10,387 bases of DNA from Leptospiraceae bacterium. GTDB taxonomy: Bacteria; Spirochaetota; Leptospiria; Turneriellales; Turneriellaceae. The stretch covers positions 1-10,387 of the forward strand of contig JANWWX010000023.1 in the NCBI GenBank assembly GCA_025057195.1, read 5' to 3'. Under the pieces are notes generated by a model that saw only the letters and a list, made by a program, of their open reading frames with translations, searched no databases and was not told the origin of the DNA. Position numbers and translations under genes: made by a program. This document shows, in pieces, positions 1 through 6,532 of this stretch. Each line of letters begins with the position of its first letter. Position 1 is the stretch's first letter.

Positions 1-723
1 GTTATTTTCGACCAACGCGCTGGTGACGCCGGCACGGGCTAACACATAAAGCGGCATGCCTGTATCTGCCCCGATGATCCCCGTGTTGCTGAGGATGAAG
101 TCTGCTTCACTTTCTTGCAAAAGCAGGCTGGACCAATGGCCATACGAAAAAAGCACCTCCTCCTCGCGGTTGTGCTTGCCCAAAAGCGGCAGTCCGGCTA
201 AATCCGGTTCTGCATAGATCTGCGCCAAGCGCTCCCGGAAAATTTCGGCTGCTATTTTGGCAGTGGTGCGGCCTAAATACTGCCGGATCCGCTCCGCCGG
301 TTCTTGGCGGAAAATCGCAGCGACGGTGTCCGCGACGCGCTCTCGAAAATCGGGAGCAAAGTACGGAATGGGGTATGCCAGTGCCGGATAGCGCTGCGGC
401 CGTGTTTGGAAGCGCGGGGCCACGCGCTTCAGGAATTCGCCACTCTCAAAAACTGCCTTCTCCTCTATTTTTATGTGATAGCCTAATGCGCGTGCGGTGA
501 GGGTTTCGGTCAGGCGGTAGAGCGATTCGCGGTTTTGCGGCTCCAGCGTGGGCAGATGGCGGCGCTCGACATAGTGCACCACAAGCTGGATTTTTTCGCT
601 TGTGGGAGTTGTGCGCAGTTCCGGCAGTGCGGCGATGTAGTTTTCGTATTCGGCTTTTTCTTGGGCAAGGTCTATTTTCTCCGCACATGAGCAGAGAAAG
701 ACGAAAAGCAGGTGGCGGCGCAT
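1..723 (-). CDS. Probable lipoprotein of unknown function, 3' end outside the window
   Basis: Reading the minus strand from the ATG at 723 gives 241 codons without a stop, running off the left edge, so this is a partial gene. The N-terminus MRRHLLFVFLCSCAEK has two arginines, a short hydrophobic stretch and a Leu-Cys-Ser-Cys lipobox with Cys13 as the likely lipidated residue. That is a relaxed lipobox of the kind seen in spirochaetes. The rest is soluble in character, rich in Glu, Arg, Leu and Ala, with predicted helical segments and no further membrane span. I do not recognise a family. Near the edge it contains the segment GADTGMPLYVLARAG. The start is chosen because the signal sequence begins right there; no clear Shine-Dalgarno precedes it. 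It is divergent from the transporter gene. Signal peptide and open frame are seen; envelope location is inferred. Confidence 0.8.
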   Translation of the reverse strand, partial: MRRHLLFVFLCSCAEKIDLAQEKAEYENYIAALPELRTTPTSEKIQLVVHYVERRHLPTLEPQNRESLYRLTETLTARALGYHIKIEEKAVFESGEFLKRVAPRFQTRPQRYPALAYPIPYFAPDFRERVADTVAAIFRQEPAERIRQYLGRTTAKIAAEIFRERLAQIYAEPDLAGLPLLGKHNREEEVLFSYGHWSSLLLQESEADFILSNTGIIGADTGMPLYVLARAGVTSALVENN

Positions 724-816
724 GCGGTAAAAAATTGGGGAAACTTTGATTGTCAAATTTATATTTGCAGCGAGTGTTTGGCTTGACCGGTGCATTAAAA
801 CTCCGTTGCCGCCAGC
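724..816. promoter_or_regulatory. Divergent intergenic region with weak promoter-like elements
   Basis: This 93-bp spacer lies between the start codons of two divergent genes, so both promoters should be here. It is AT-rich around 728-766. On the minus strand TATAAA (763-758) could serve as a -10 box for the lipoprotein gene, leaving a leader of about 28 nt, but its -35 is poor. A short inverted repeat, TTTGA-ttg-TCAAA, sits at 745-757 and could be an operator. For the plus-strand transporter I see TTGACC at 783-788 but no -10 box at a workable distance. No Shine-Dalgarno is visible before either start codon. All of these elements are weak. Confidence 0.25.
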
Positions 817-2358
817 ATGCACCGCCAAAGCTGGAGCAGTAAACTCGGCGTGATTCTTGCCGTAACCGGTTCTGCCATTGGTCTTGGCAATTTTCTACGC
901 TTTCCTGGCTATGCGGCGAAGTACGGCGGGGCATTTATGCTGCCTTACTTTCTCGCATTTTTGTTTTTGGGCCTGCCGATAGCCTATACCGAGTGGGCGA
1001 TTGCCCGCTACGGCGGGGCGCGTGGCTTCCACAGTGCTCCCGGTATTTTCCGCGTGCTCTGGCGCAACCGGTTGGCACCGTATTTCGGTGTTTTGGGTCT
1101 CATTGTGCCCGTTGGCATCTACATGTATTATGTCCTCATCGAGTCGTGGTGTGTTTATTATGCGTGGGGGTTCCTCACGGGCAAGCTCGTGCTCGGCACC
1201 GATCCCGAATCCTACCGCCAATTCTTCCATGATTTCACGGGCATCCAAAGCAACGGTAGCGTCTTTGCTGGGCTTTCTCCCGCGCTGGTTTCGCTCGTTT
1301 TTTGCTACCTCGCCAACTTCTACTTCATTTACTACGGCATCGCCGGCATCGAACGTGTCAACCGGATCGGCATACCACTTTTGCTCTTAACTGCTTTGGT
1401 TGTTCTTGTGCGCGTGCTGACTCTAGGCACACCGAATCCGGCATTGCCCGAACGCAATGTCCTCAACGGCCTTGGTGCGCTATGGAATCCACCGCAAGAG
1501 GGCTGGGTAGCCCTGGGCAATGCGCAGATGTGGATGGATGCTTTTGGGCAAATTTTCTTTTCGCTTTCGGTTGGCTTTGGTGTCATCATCAACTATGCCA
1601 GCTACGTCAGTAAAAAAGACGACATTTTACTTTCCGCGACCACCGCAGCGTCGGGTAACCAGTTTGCCGAAGTGGCGCTGGGGGGATTGATCACCGTCCC
1701 CGCAGCGTTTGTTTTTTTAGGGCCGCAGGGAGTAGGCAGCGTTTTTGGTCTGGGCTTTGTTTCGCTGCCGGCAGTGTTTGCGCACATGCCATTTGGCCAG
1801 CTTTTCGGTTTCCTTTGGTTTGTGCTACTTTTCATCGCGGCCGTCACAAGCTCGGTTTCGATGCTGCAGCCTGCGATTGCATTTTTGGAAGAGGGCTTGC
1901 ACCTTGACCGGCGCAAAAGCACTGCAGGCTTGCTTTGCCTCACGTTGGCGGGTTCGCTTTTTGTGGCTTTTTATTCCGGCAATCTCGAGGCGCTCGATAC
2001 CATGGATTTTTGGGCCGGGACATTTTTTATTTATATTTTGGCGCTTTTCCAGGTGGTTGTTGCCGGCTGGATTTTCGGTGCCGACCGTGTGCTGGAGGAG
2101 GCAGCAGAGGGTTCATTAATACGCCTGCCGCGCATCCTGCCATTTTGCATCAAGTACCTGAGCCCCGCACTTTTAGCCACCGTGTTTATCTTTTGGTGTT
2201 GGCAGAAGCTGCCTGAGCAGTGGCATAAAATCCAAACCAACTATGTCACACAACTGACCGTGCTTTTCTTGCTTGGCGCACTGCTATTTTTCACCCTCCT
2301 GACACACCTGGCCGTGCTGCGCTGGCAAGGGCGTTTGGGGAAAAAGGGGCAGCGATGA
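817..2358 (+). CDS. LeuT-like sodium-coupled amino-acid transporter (NSS/SNF family)
   Basis: The 513-residue product is an inner-membrane secondary transporter expected to import an amino acid with Na+. TM1 carries the family signature GSAIGLGNFLRFP (residues 18-30), with G18, A20, I21 and N25 at the LeuT sodium-site positions. TM6 has FFSLSVGFG, with S249 replacing the Na1 threonine of LeuT. N281 and E285 (GNQFAE) match LeuT N286 and E290; the glutamate is typical of chloride-independent bacterial members. TM8 has A341 and TSS at 344-346 for the Na2 site. About 12 hydrophobic segments fit the family, and the length is normal. The ATG at 817 is the only reasonable start because an in-frame stop lies at 796. 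The stop overlaps a 37-residue membrane protein that is probably its partner. The substrate cannot be read from the sequence; methionine or alanine would fit a MetP-like system. Confidence 0.93.
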   Translation: MHRQSWSSKLGVILAVTGSAIGLGNFLRFPGYAAKYGGAFMLPYFLAFLFLGLPIAYTEWAIARYGGARGFHSAPGIFRVLWRNRLAPYFGVLGLIVPVGIYMYYVLIESWCVYYAWGFLTGKLVLGTDPESYRQFFHDFTGIQSNGSVFAGLSPALVSLVFCYLANFYFIYYGIAGIERVNRIGIPLLLLTALVVLVRVLTLGTPNPALPERNVLNGLGALWNPPQEGWVALGNAQMWMDAFGQIFFSLSVGFGVIINYASYVSKKDDILLSATTAASGNQFAEVALGGLITVPAAFVFLGPQGVGSVFGLGFVSLPAVFAHMPFGQLFGFLWFVLLFIAAVTSSVSMLQPAIAFLEEGLHLDRRKSTAGLLCLTLAGSLFVAFYSGNLEALDTMDFWAGTFFIYILALFQVVVAGWIFGADRVLEEAAEGSLIRLPRILPFCIKYLSPALLATVFIFWCWQKLPEQWHKIQTNYVTQLTVLFLLGALLFFTLLTHLAVLRWQGRLGKKGQR

Positions 2359-2468
2359 CCACGGCTGGCTGGATCGTGATGCTTTTTTCAGTGGGCTTTG
2401 TCACAGCCTTTTTTATTCTCAGCCTTTATTTTGTGTTGCGCAGCGACCGCAGCAGAGGCAAAAAATAA
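2355..2468 (+). CDS. MetS-like small subunit of the NSS transporter (37 aa)
   Basis: The ATG at 2355 overlaps the transporter stop by 4 nt (ATGA), the classic arrangement for translational coupling. The 37-residue product starts MTTAGWIVMLFSVGFVTAFF, has one hydrophobic helix (about residues 4-28) and ends in a basic tail (RSDRSRGKK). Its size, N-terminal MTT, single span, basic C-terminus and position directly behind an NSS transporter match the small subunits of bacterial methionine/alanine importers (MetS of the MetP-MetS type). In that family the small subunit is needed for transport by the large one. Homology rests on short sequence features and context, because a peptide this small carries little signal. 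The alternative is a small membrane protein of unrelated function, but chance conservation of the overlap and a perfect helix is unlikely. Confidence 0.8.
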   Translation: MTTAGWIVMLFSVGFVTAFFILSLYFVLRSDRSRGKK

Positions 2469-2482
2469 CAAATGCACCCCAC

Positions 2483-2501
2483 TGGTTTTGGATAAAAACC
2501 A
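2483..2501 (+). promoter_or_regulatory. Hairpin abutting the start codon of the phosphodiesterase gene
   Basis: TGGTTTT (2483-2489) and AAAACCA (2495-2501) are perfect complements with the 5-nt loop GGATA. The last A of the stem is the first base of the ATG at 2501, and the only Shine-Dalgarno-like bases (GGA) lie in the loop. In mRNA this would hold the initiation site in a short stem. The stem is AT-rich and therefore weak, so it may melt readily with temperature or with ribosomes arriving from upstream. A regulatory role is inference. Confidence 0.35.
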
Positions 2502-3778
2502 TGCAGAAAAAATGGATTTTTCTCGCGGCAATCGCTTTGCCGGCGATGCTGCTTTCTGCAAAAACCCGGCCACGGCTTTTGATCTGGTCGATCGACGGCT
2601 TTGCCGCAGGCTATCTTGACCACCCACGCTTCAAAACACACCCACGCTGGCAAAGGCTGCTCAAGCAGGCCAGAGTCTTTTCTCCGGTCGAAACGACCAT
2701 TCCATCTGTCACCTATCCTGCGCACACGGCGATGGTCACAGGGGTGCATCCGGCTCGGCACCGCATCCATTCCAACCACCCTGTGGATCCTTTTAATTTA
2801 GCCAAAAATGGTTGGAACTGGTATGCCAGCGACATCGCTGTCCCCACTCTGTGGCAAATAGCAAAAAAGCAAGGCAAAACGGTCGCCAACTTGCAGTGGC
2901 CGGTGACGATGCTTCCTGCAGGAGAGATCCGCTGGCATGTGCCGCAGTTCGAGCGTGCGCGTGGCCCGGAAGAGGTCAAACTGATGCGTGTGCTCAGCAC
3001 ACCGGGTTTGCACGAGGAAATTGAGAAGGCCACCGGGGTTGCCCTGACAGAAACCAGTACCGATAGCGAGCGCTTCCAGGCGGCGCTTTATGTCTGGCAA
3101 AAAAAGAAGCCCGACTTGATGCTGCTTTATTTCCCGCAACTCGACGCCACCGAGCATGCCGCAGGTCCTTATTCGGAGGCGGCGTTTGCCGTGCTCGATG
3201 CCTTAAGCACCAAGATCGCGGATTTCGCACAAAAAATCCTCCAAGAGAAAAATAGCGCGATGCTCATTGTTTCGGACCATGGTTTTTTGTCTTTCCAAGG
3301 CCGCTGCTATCCCAATACGCTTTTGGTGGAATTGGGAATGCTCGACCCCGAACGCAAAGTTTGGAGCTATTATTTTGACACGGCAGGGGGCGTGGCACGG
3401 CTGGTGCGCAATGGCGGTGTGGTCCCTGATTTTCCAGCCAAGGCGTTTGCCAACCGCATCCAGCAAGAATGCGCAGGTGTGGAATTCATTGCGCCCGAAA
3501 ATCCTGAGTTCCAAAAATTCAGTCACTACTATGCGCGCGGCGCAGCGGGGTTTTTGGTCTCGCGTGGCAAGGTCGCGCTTTCCCCAGCGTGGGGGGTACA
3601 GATCTTTGACGCTGAGGCGACCGGCCACACGCATGGCTTTTTGCCTTCGCGCGCCGAAATGAAGACGTTAGCTTTGCTTTTTACCCGAAGCCAGCGCCCG
3701 GTTAAGCCGATTCGTCATAACACCGAAATTTTCCAATTTGCTTGTTCTTGGCTCAAACTGCGCTGCCGCAATAAGTAA
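2501..3778 (+). CDS. Exported two-zinc phosphodiesterase/phosphatase, alkaline phosphatase superfamily (NPP-like)
   Basis: This 425-residue protein should hydrolyse phosphate mono- or diesters outside the cytoplasm. The N-terminus has MQKK, a hydrophobic core and a probable signal peptidase I site after LLSA (residue 20). The full ligand set of the type I phosphodiesterase/nucleotide pyrophosphatase fold is visible: D32 (SIDGF), nucleophile T71 (PSVTYPAH), D215 and H219 (LDATEH), D259 and H260 (SDHGF) and H378 (GHTHGF). N92 lies 21 residues after the nucleophile, where NPP enzymes place an asparagine that contacts the substrate phosphate. The length is normal for bacterial members. The ATG at 2501 is required to include the signal peptide. 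It starts 32 nt after the small transporter gene and may share its transcript. Fold and chemistry are well supported; the substrate (nucleotide, phospholipid head group or other ester) is unknown. Confidence 0.9.
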   Translation: MQKKWIFLAAIALPAMLLSAKTRPRLLIWSIDGFAAGYLDHPRFKTHPRWQRLLKQARVFSPVETTIPSVTYPAHTAMVTGVHPARHRIHSNHPVDPFNLAKNGWNWYASDIAVPTLWQIAKKQGKTVANLQWPVTMLPAGEIRWHVPQFERARGPEEVKLMRVLSTPGLHEEIEKATGVALTETSTDSERFQAALYVWQKKKPDLMLLYFPQLDATEHAAGPYSEAAFAVLDALSTKIADFAQKILQEKNSAMLIVSDHGFLSFQGRCYPNTLLVELGMLDPERKVWSYYFDTAGGVARLVRNGGVVPDFPAKAFANRIQQECAGVEFIAPENPEFQKFSHYYARGAAGFLVSRGKVALSPAWGVQIFDAEATGHTHGFLPSRAEMKTLALLFTRSQRPVKPIRHNTEIFQFACSWLKLRCRNK

Positions 3779-3807
3779 GTTACCATTAGCATAGCGTGGC
3801 AACTGGC

Positions 3808-3830
3808 AAAGCACCGTGCGCTTTTGTTTT
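3808..3830 (+). terminator. Candidate Rho-independent terminator after the phosphodiesterase gene
   Basis: AAAGC (3808-3812) pairs with GCTTT (3820-3824), extended by a C-G pair (3814 with 3818) across an A-C mismatch and closed by the loop CGT. The stem runs into a T-rich stretch CTTTTGTTTT ending at 3830. It lies 30 nt past the phosphodiesterase stop, where a terminator is expected. The stem is short and interrupted and the T tract has a G in it, so efficiency may be modest. Confidence 0.4.
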
Positions 3831-3846
3831 GCGATGTTTCGCGGTG

Positions 3847-3862
3847 ACACCTTCAAAGGTGT
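3847..3862. repeat. Inverted repeat with 7-bp arms
   Basis: ACACCTT (3847-3853) and AAGGTGT (3856-3862) are perfect complements separated by CA. As RNA it would fold to a 6-bp stem with the tetraloop UCAA. No T tract follows, so a terminator is unlikely. It could be a protein-binding site or part of a small RNA; I cannot decide. Confidence 0.4.
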
Positions 3863-4045
3863 AGGCATATTATGTGCTAAGCATCCCAGCAGTGGGGTGG
3901 ATGCAAGAGCAATGCGGATACATAAAGCCATTACTTTCATGGAATCATTGTGCGTGCGGAGTTTTACCATGACAGCAGATGCCGTTACTGTGGCGAGCTG
4001 TTAGTTTTGCGTTTTTTGCCATGAGCCAGTCCAGATATTGAGTCC

Positions 4046-4073
4046 TTAATTATATTGTAGCAAACGCTACAAT
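4046..4073 (+). promoter_or_regulatory. Candidate promoter of the dehydrogenase gene cluster
   Basis: TACAAT at 4068-4073 is a good -10 hexamer, 35 nt upstream of the dehydrogenase ATG. With a 16-bp spacer the -35 position reads TTAATT (4046-4051), which is a weak match. Transcription would start near 4080, which excludes the TTG at 4076 as start codon. The -10 box forms part of the right arm of the palindrome at 4053-4074, so a bound repressor would block polymerase. Confidence 0.4.
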
Positions 4074-4074
4074 A
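4053..4074. promoter_or_regulatory. Operator-like palindrome with perfect 9-bp arms
   Basis: TATTGTAGC (4053-4061) and GCTACAATA (4066-4074) are exact reverse complements with the 4-nt centre AAAC. It spans 22 bp, ends 34 bp before the dehydrogenase start codon and overlaps the best -10 candidate. Length, symmetry and position suit an operator for a dimeric helix-turn-helix repressor; TetR-family regulators commonly control acyl-CoA dehydrogenase genes through such sites. A hairpin in the 5' leader is possible but no T tract follows. The regulator is not encoded in this window. The palindrome is seen; the operator role is inferred. Confidence 0.65.
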
Positions 4075-4108
4075 GTTGCTTTTACGGCTGGCTTTTGGGG
4101 TTTGGCGC

Positions 4109-6487
4109 ATGGTGCAAAAACTAGCCCACACCACCGGTCCCAGTAAATACCGCCTGCCCGACGAGGTGCTCGAGTACCGGGAACTCGTGTACGATTTTGC
4201 GCTGCGCGAGATCCGCCCTAGCGCAGAAAAGCGGGATCTTGAAGGAATTTGGGATCCCGAGCTTTGGAAAAAGATGGCGAAAATTGGGTTGGTGGGGCTC
4301 TCGGTGCCACAGGAATATGGGGGCAGCGGTGCGTCGTGTTTGATGACGGCAGTGGCGCACGAGGCGTTTGCCGAAGGTTCGGCCGACGGTGGTTTAACTC
4401 TGGCATTGGGGGCGCATGCGATCATCGGCACAATGCCAATTGTCCTTTTGGGTACCAAAGAACAAAAAGAAAAATACCTGCCCAAACTTGCTTCTGGCGA
4501 ATGGATTGCCGGGCTGGGCTTGACTGAACCCGGTGCGGGCTCGGATGCCGCCGGCAGCATGCAGACACGGGCGGTGCGCAAAGGCGACCGCTACATCCTC
4601 AACGGCAGCAAGATGTTTATCACTAATGGCCCCATTGGCGATGTCTTTGTTGTGATGGCAGTCACCGACAAGAACAAGGGAGCATTTGGCATCTCGGCAT
4701 TTATCGTGGAAAAAACATTCAAAGGATTTTCTGTCGGTAAAAAGCTCAATAAAATGGGCATGCGCACCTCGACCACCTCTGAGCTCATTTTTGAAGACAT
4801 GGAAGTGCCGGTGGAGAACCGCATCTGTGAAGAGAATGCAGGCTTTTTGCGCGTGGGCCGCGCGACGCTCGAGTGGGAACGCACGGTGCTGGTGGCTGCC
4901 GGCATCGGTGCCATGAAAAGCCTGCTCCAAGAGGGCACACGCTATGCCAAAGAGCGCATCCAGTTCGGCGAACCGATCATCCGCTTCCAAGCCATCCAGG
5001 ATAAAATCGCGCGCACGCGCTATAAACTCGACGCCGCACGGCTTTTGATCTACCAAAGCGCCATGAAAAAAGACCGCGGCGAACCGGCACCCATTGAATC
5101 TTCTATTGCCAAACTTTATACCACCGAAAGCAATGTCGAGGTTAGTTACGACATCGGGCAAATTTTTGGCGGCTATGCCTATATCCATGACTATCCCGTG
5201 GAACGCGCCTACCGGGACGCCCGGCTTTCGACGATCGGTGCTGGCACATCAGAGGTCATGCGCTCGATTATCGCTGCCAACACCAAAGAGCTATGGCAGG
5301 ACGCAGACCTCGAGGGGGAAGAAAAAGAGGCGTTTAATGCCTTTTGCGATTTTTGCGAAAAGGAGATCGCGCCCCATGTGGCCGCAGTCGATAAGGCTGG
5401 CGAGGTGCCACGCAGCCATTTTGAAAAGCTCTACCAGGTCGGCTACACCGGCGCGATGCACGAAGAAGAATATGGCGGCAGCAACTGCTCGTATTTTTAT
5501 ACCACACACCTGCAGGAGGCATTGGCAGCCGCCTGCGGCTCGACTTTTTTTTCTGTTGGTGCCTCGGTGGGGCTATTTGGCCTGCCGCTGCGCGAATATG
5601 GCAGCCGCGAGCAAAAGCAAAAATACCTCCCCGACATCATCCGTGGCAAGACGATTGGTGCACTCGCCGTGACCGAACCCCATGCGGGCTCTGATGTATC
5701 GGCGATCCAAAGCAAGGCGGTTTACCGCAACGGTAAATTCTATCTCACAGGCAGCAAAACCTACATTACCAATGCACCGGTCTGTGACCATGCGCTAGTT
5801 TTAGCGGTCGTAGAAAAAGACGGCAAAAGGATCGGCCAGACGGTCTTTATTGTCGATGCGCATGCCCAAGGAGTGGTGCGCGGTAAGCCGATGGAAAAGT
5901 TAGGTCTTAAAGGCTCACCCACAGGAGAGCTATTTTTTGATGGCGTGGAGCTCACCGAAACCGACATTTTGGGCAAAATCGGTCGGGGCTTTGCCATCAT
6001 CATGTCGGCGTTCAACCGTGAACGGCTGGCACTGGCGGCCTATGCAGTGGGTGTGATGGCGGCCGCAATCCGCCATTGCCGTAAATATGCCAAAGAACGC
6101 AAGGCGTTTGGCAAGCCGATCATCAAACACCAGGCAGTGGCATTCATGCTCGCCGACATGATCACCCGATACGAGGCAGCACGCCAGGTTTTGCACGAAA
6201 CAGCATGGCTGATGGACCAGGCGCAGGGAGCATCGCAGGTTGAGCACAACGGGGAGATTGTTGATCTTAGTGCACGCACAGCATCGCTCAAGCTCATGGC
6301 CTCGACCTATGCCCGCGAAGTGACCAACTGGGCAGTGCAGATTTTTGGTGGGGCAGGGTATATCGAAGATTATCCAGTGGCCCGGCTTTACCGCGATGTT
6401 AAACTTGCCGAAATTGGCGGTGGCACGTCGGAGATCATGAAAGCCATTGTGGCGCACGCTGAGGCCAAGCGTGTCGCCCGCCGATGA
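4109..6487 (+). CDS. Tandem acyl-CoA dehydrogenase fusion protein (two complete domains)
   Basis: The 792-residue protein contains two full acyl-CoA dehydrogenase units, about residues 18-393 and 405-787, joined by an acidic linker. These FAD enzymes oxidise acyl-CoA thioesters to the 2-enoyl-CoA and pass electrons to ETF. Both halves show the FAD/substrate motif (TEPGAGSD, TEPHAGSD), a YAKER..FG.PI helix and a C-terminal QIFGG...GTSE segment. The MCAD/SCAD catalytic glutamate before GTSE is absent (IGAGTSE, IGGGTSE), but both halves have a glutamate in the isovaleryl/long-chain-type position, E257 (LEWERT) and E638 (NRERLA), so both may be active. Usual family members are about 380-400 residues and assemble as tetramers; here one chain should mimic a dimer. 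I chose the ATG at 4109, preceded by GGGG at 4097-4100, over a TTG at 4076 that lies in the promoter. Chain length or branching of the substrate is unknown. Confidence 0.93.
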   Translation: MVQKLAHTTGPSKYRLPDEVLEYRELVYDFALREIRPSAEKRDLEGIWDPELWKKMAKIGLVGLSVPQEYGGSGASCLMTAVAHEAFAEGSADGGLTLALGAHAIIGTMPIVLLGTKEQKEKYLPKLASGEWIAGLGLTEPGAGSDAAGSMQTRAVRKGDRYILNGSKMFITNGPIGDVFVVMAVTDKNKGAFGISAFIVEKTFKGFSVGKKLNKMGMRTSTTSELIFEDMEVPVENRICEENAGFLRVGRATLEWERTVLVAAGIGAMKSLLQEGTRYAKERIQFGEPIIRFQAIQDKIARTRYKLDAARLLIYQSAMKKDRGEPAPIESSIAKLYTTESNVEVSYDIGQIFGGYAYIHDYPVERAYRDARLSTIGAGTSEVMRSIIAANTKELWQDADLEGEEKEAFNAFCDFCEKEIAPHVAAVDKAGEVPRSHFEKLYQVGYTGAMHEEEYGGSNCSYFYTTHLQEALAAACGSTFFSVGASVGLFGLPLREYGSREQKQKYLPDIIRGKTIGALAVTEPHAGSDVSAIQSKAVYRNGKFYLTGSKTYITNAPVCDHALVLAVVEKDGKRIGQTVFIVDAHAQGVVRGKPMEKLGLKGSPTGELFFDGVELTETDILGKIGRGFAIIMSAFNRERLALAAYAVGVMAAAIRHCRKYAKERKAFGKPIIKHQAVAFMLADMITRYEAARQVLHETAWLMDQAQGASQVEHNGEIVDLSARTASLKLMASTYAREVTNWAVQIFGGAGYIEDYPVARLYRDVKLAEIGGGTSEIMKAIVAHAEAKRVARR

Positions 6488-6524
6488 CCCAGCGTGGTTT
6501 TATTTCCCTTTTAGCATTGCCGAT

Positions 6525-6531
6525 AAAAAAA
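6525..6531 (+). other. A7 tract at a possible frame junction before the LytM-like gene
   Basis: Seven consecutive A residues lie just before the GTG at 6533. A reading frame opening with an ATG at 6484, overlapping the dehydrogenase stop (ATGA), runs through this tract and ends at 6654 after 56 codons. Removing one A, or a +1 shift, would join it to the LytM-like frame and give a longer N-terminus. Slippage, sequencing error or chance cannot be told apart here. Confidence 0.3.
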
Positions 6532-6532
6532 T

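Larger units (their letters stand above)
3779..4108. other. 330-bp intergenic region without a recognisable gene
   Basis: This gap separates the phosphodiesterase gene from the dehydrogenase gene. I find no tRNA, rRNA or convincing coding sequence; the short open frames here show no family signature. It holds a terminator-like hairpin near its left end, an inverted repeat at 3847-3862, a second possible hairpin GCATCC/GGATGC (3881-3886 with 3899-3904), and a strong palindrome with a promoter candidate at its right end. The middle (about 3863-4030) is unexplained and could hold an unrecognised small RNA or the remnant of a lost gene. Confidence 0.6.

Noticed and set aside
728..756. Minus-strand TTGACA (756-751) as the -35 box of the lipoprotein promoter
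   Set aside because: A normal spacer puts the -10 at TTTTTA (733-728), only 4 nt before the start codon, which would give a leaderless transcript with a poor -10 box.
446..934. Minus-strand open frame of 162 codons
   Set aside because: It lies out of frame with the lipoprotein gene and crosses into the transporter on the opposite strand; its composition (Arg, Pro, Ser, His rich) is that of a shadow frame, while the lipoprotein frame has a proper signal peptide.
3668..3970. Minus-strand open frame of 100 codons over the end of the phosphodiesterase gene and the gap
   Set aside because: It overlaps a well-supported gene by about 110 bp, has no family signature and no Shine-Dalgarno.
3816..4004. 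Plus-strand open frame of 62 codons in the gap
   Set aside because: It begins inside the terminator-like hairpin, lacks a ribosome-binding site and resembles no family; chance length.
4076..4108. Earlier TTG start for the dehydrogenase
   Set aside because: It lies just after the -10 candidate and next to the palindrome, so it would precede the likely transcription start; the ATG at 4109 has GGGG upstream.
4394..5188. Minus-strand open frame of 264 codons inside the dehydrogenase gene
   Set aside because: Antisense shadow of a strongly conserved coding frame; the His/Phe/Ala-rich product has no recognisable domain.
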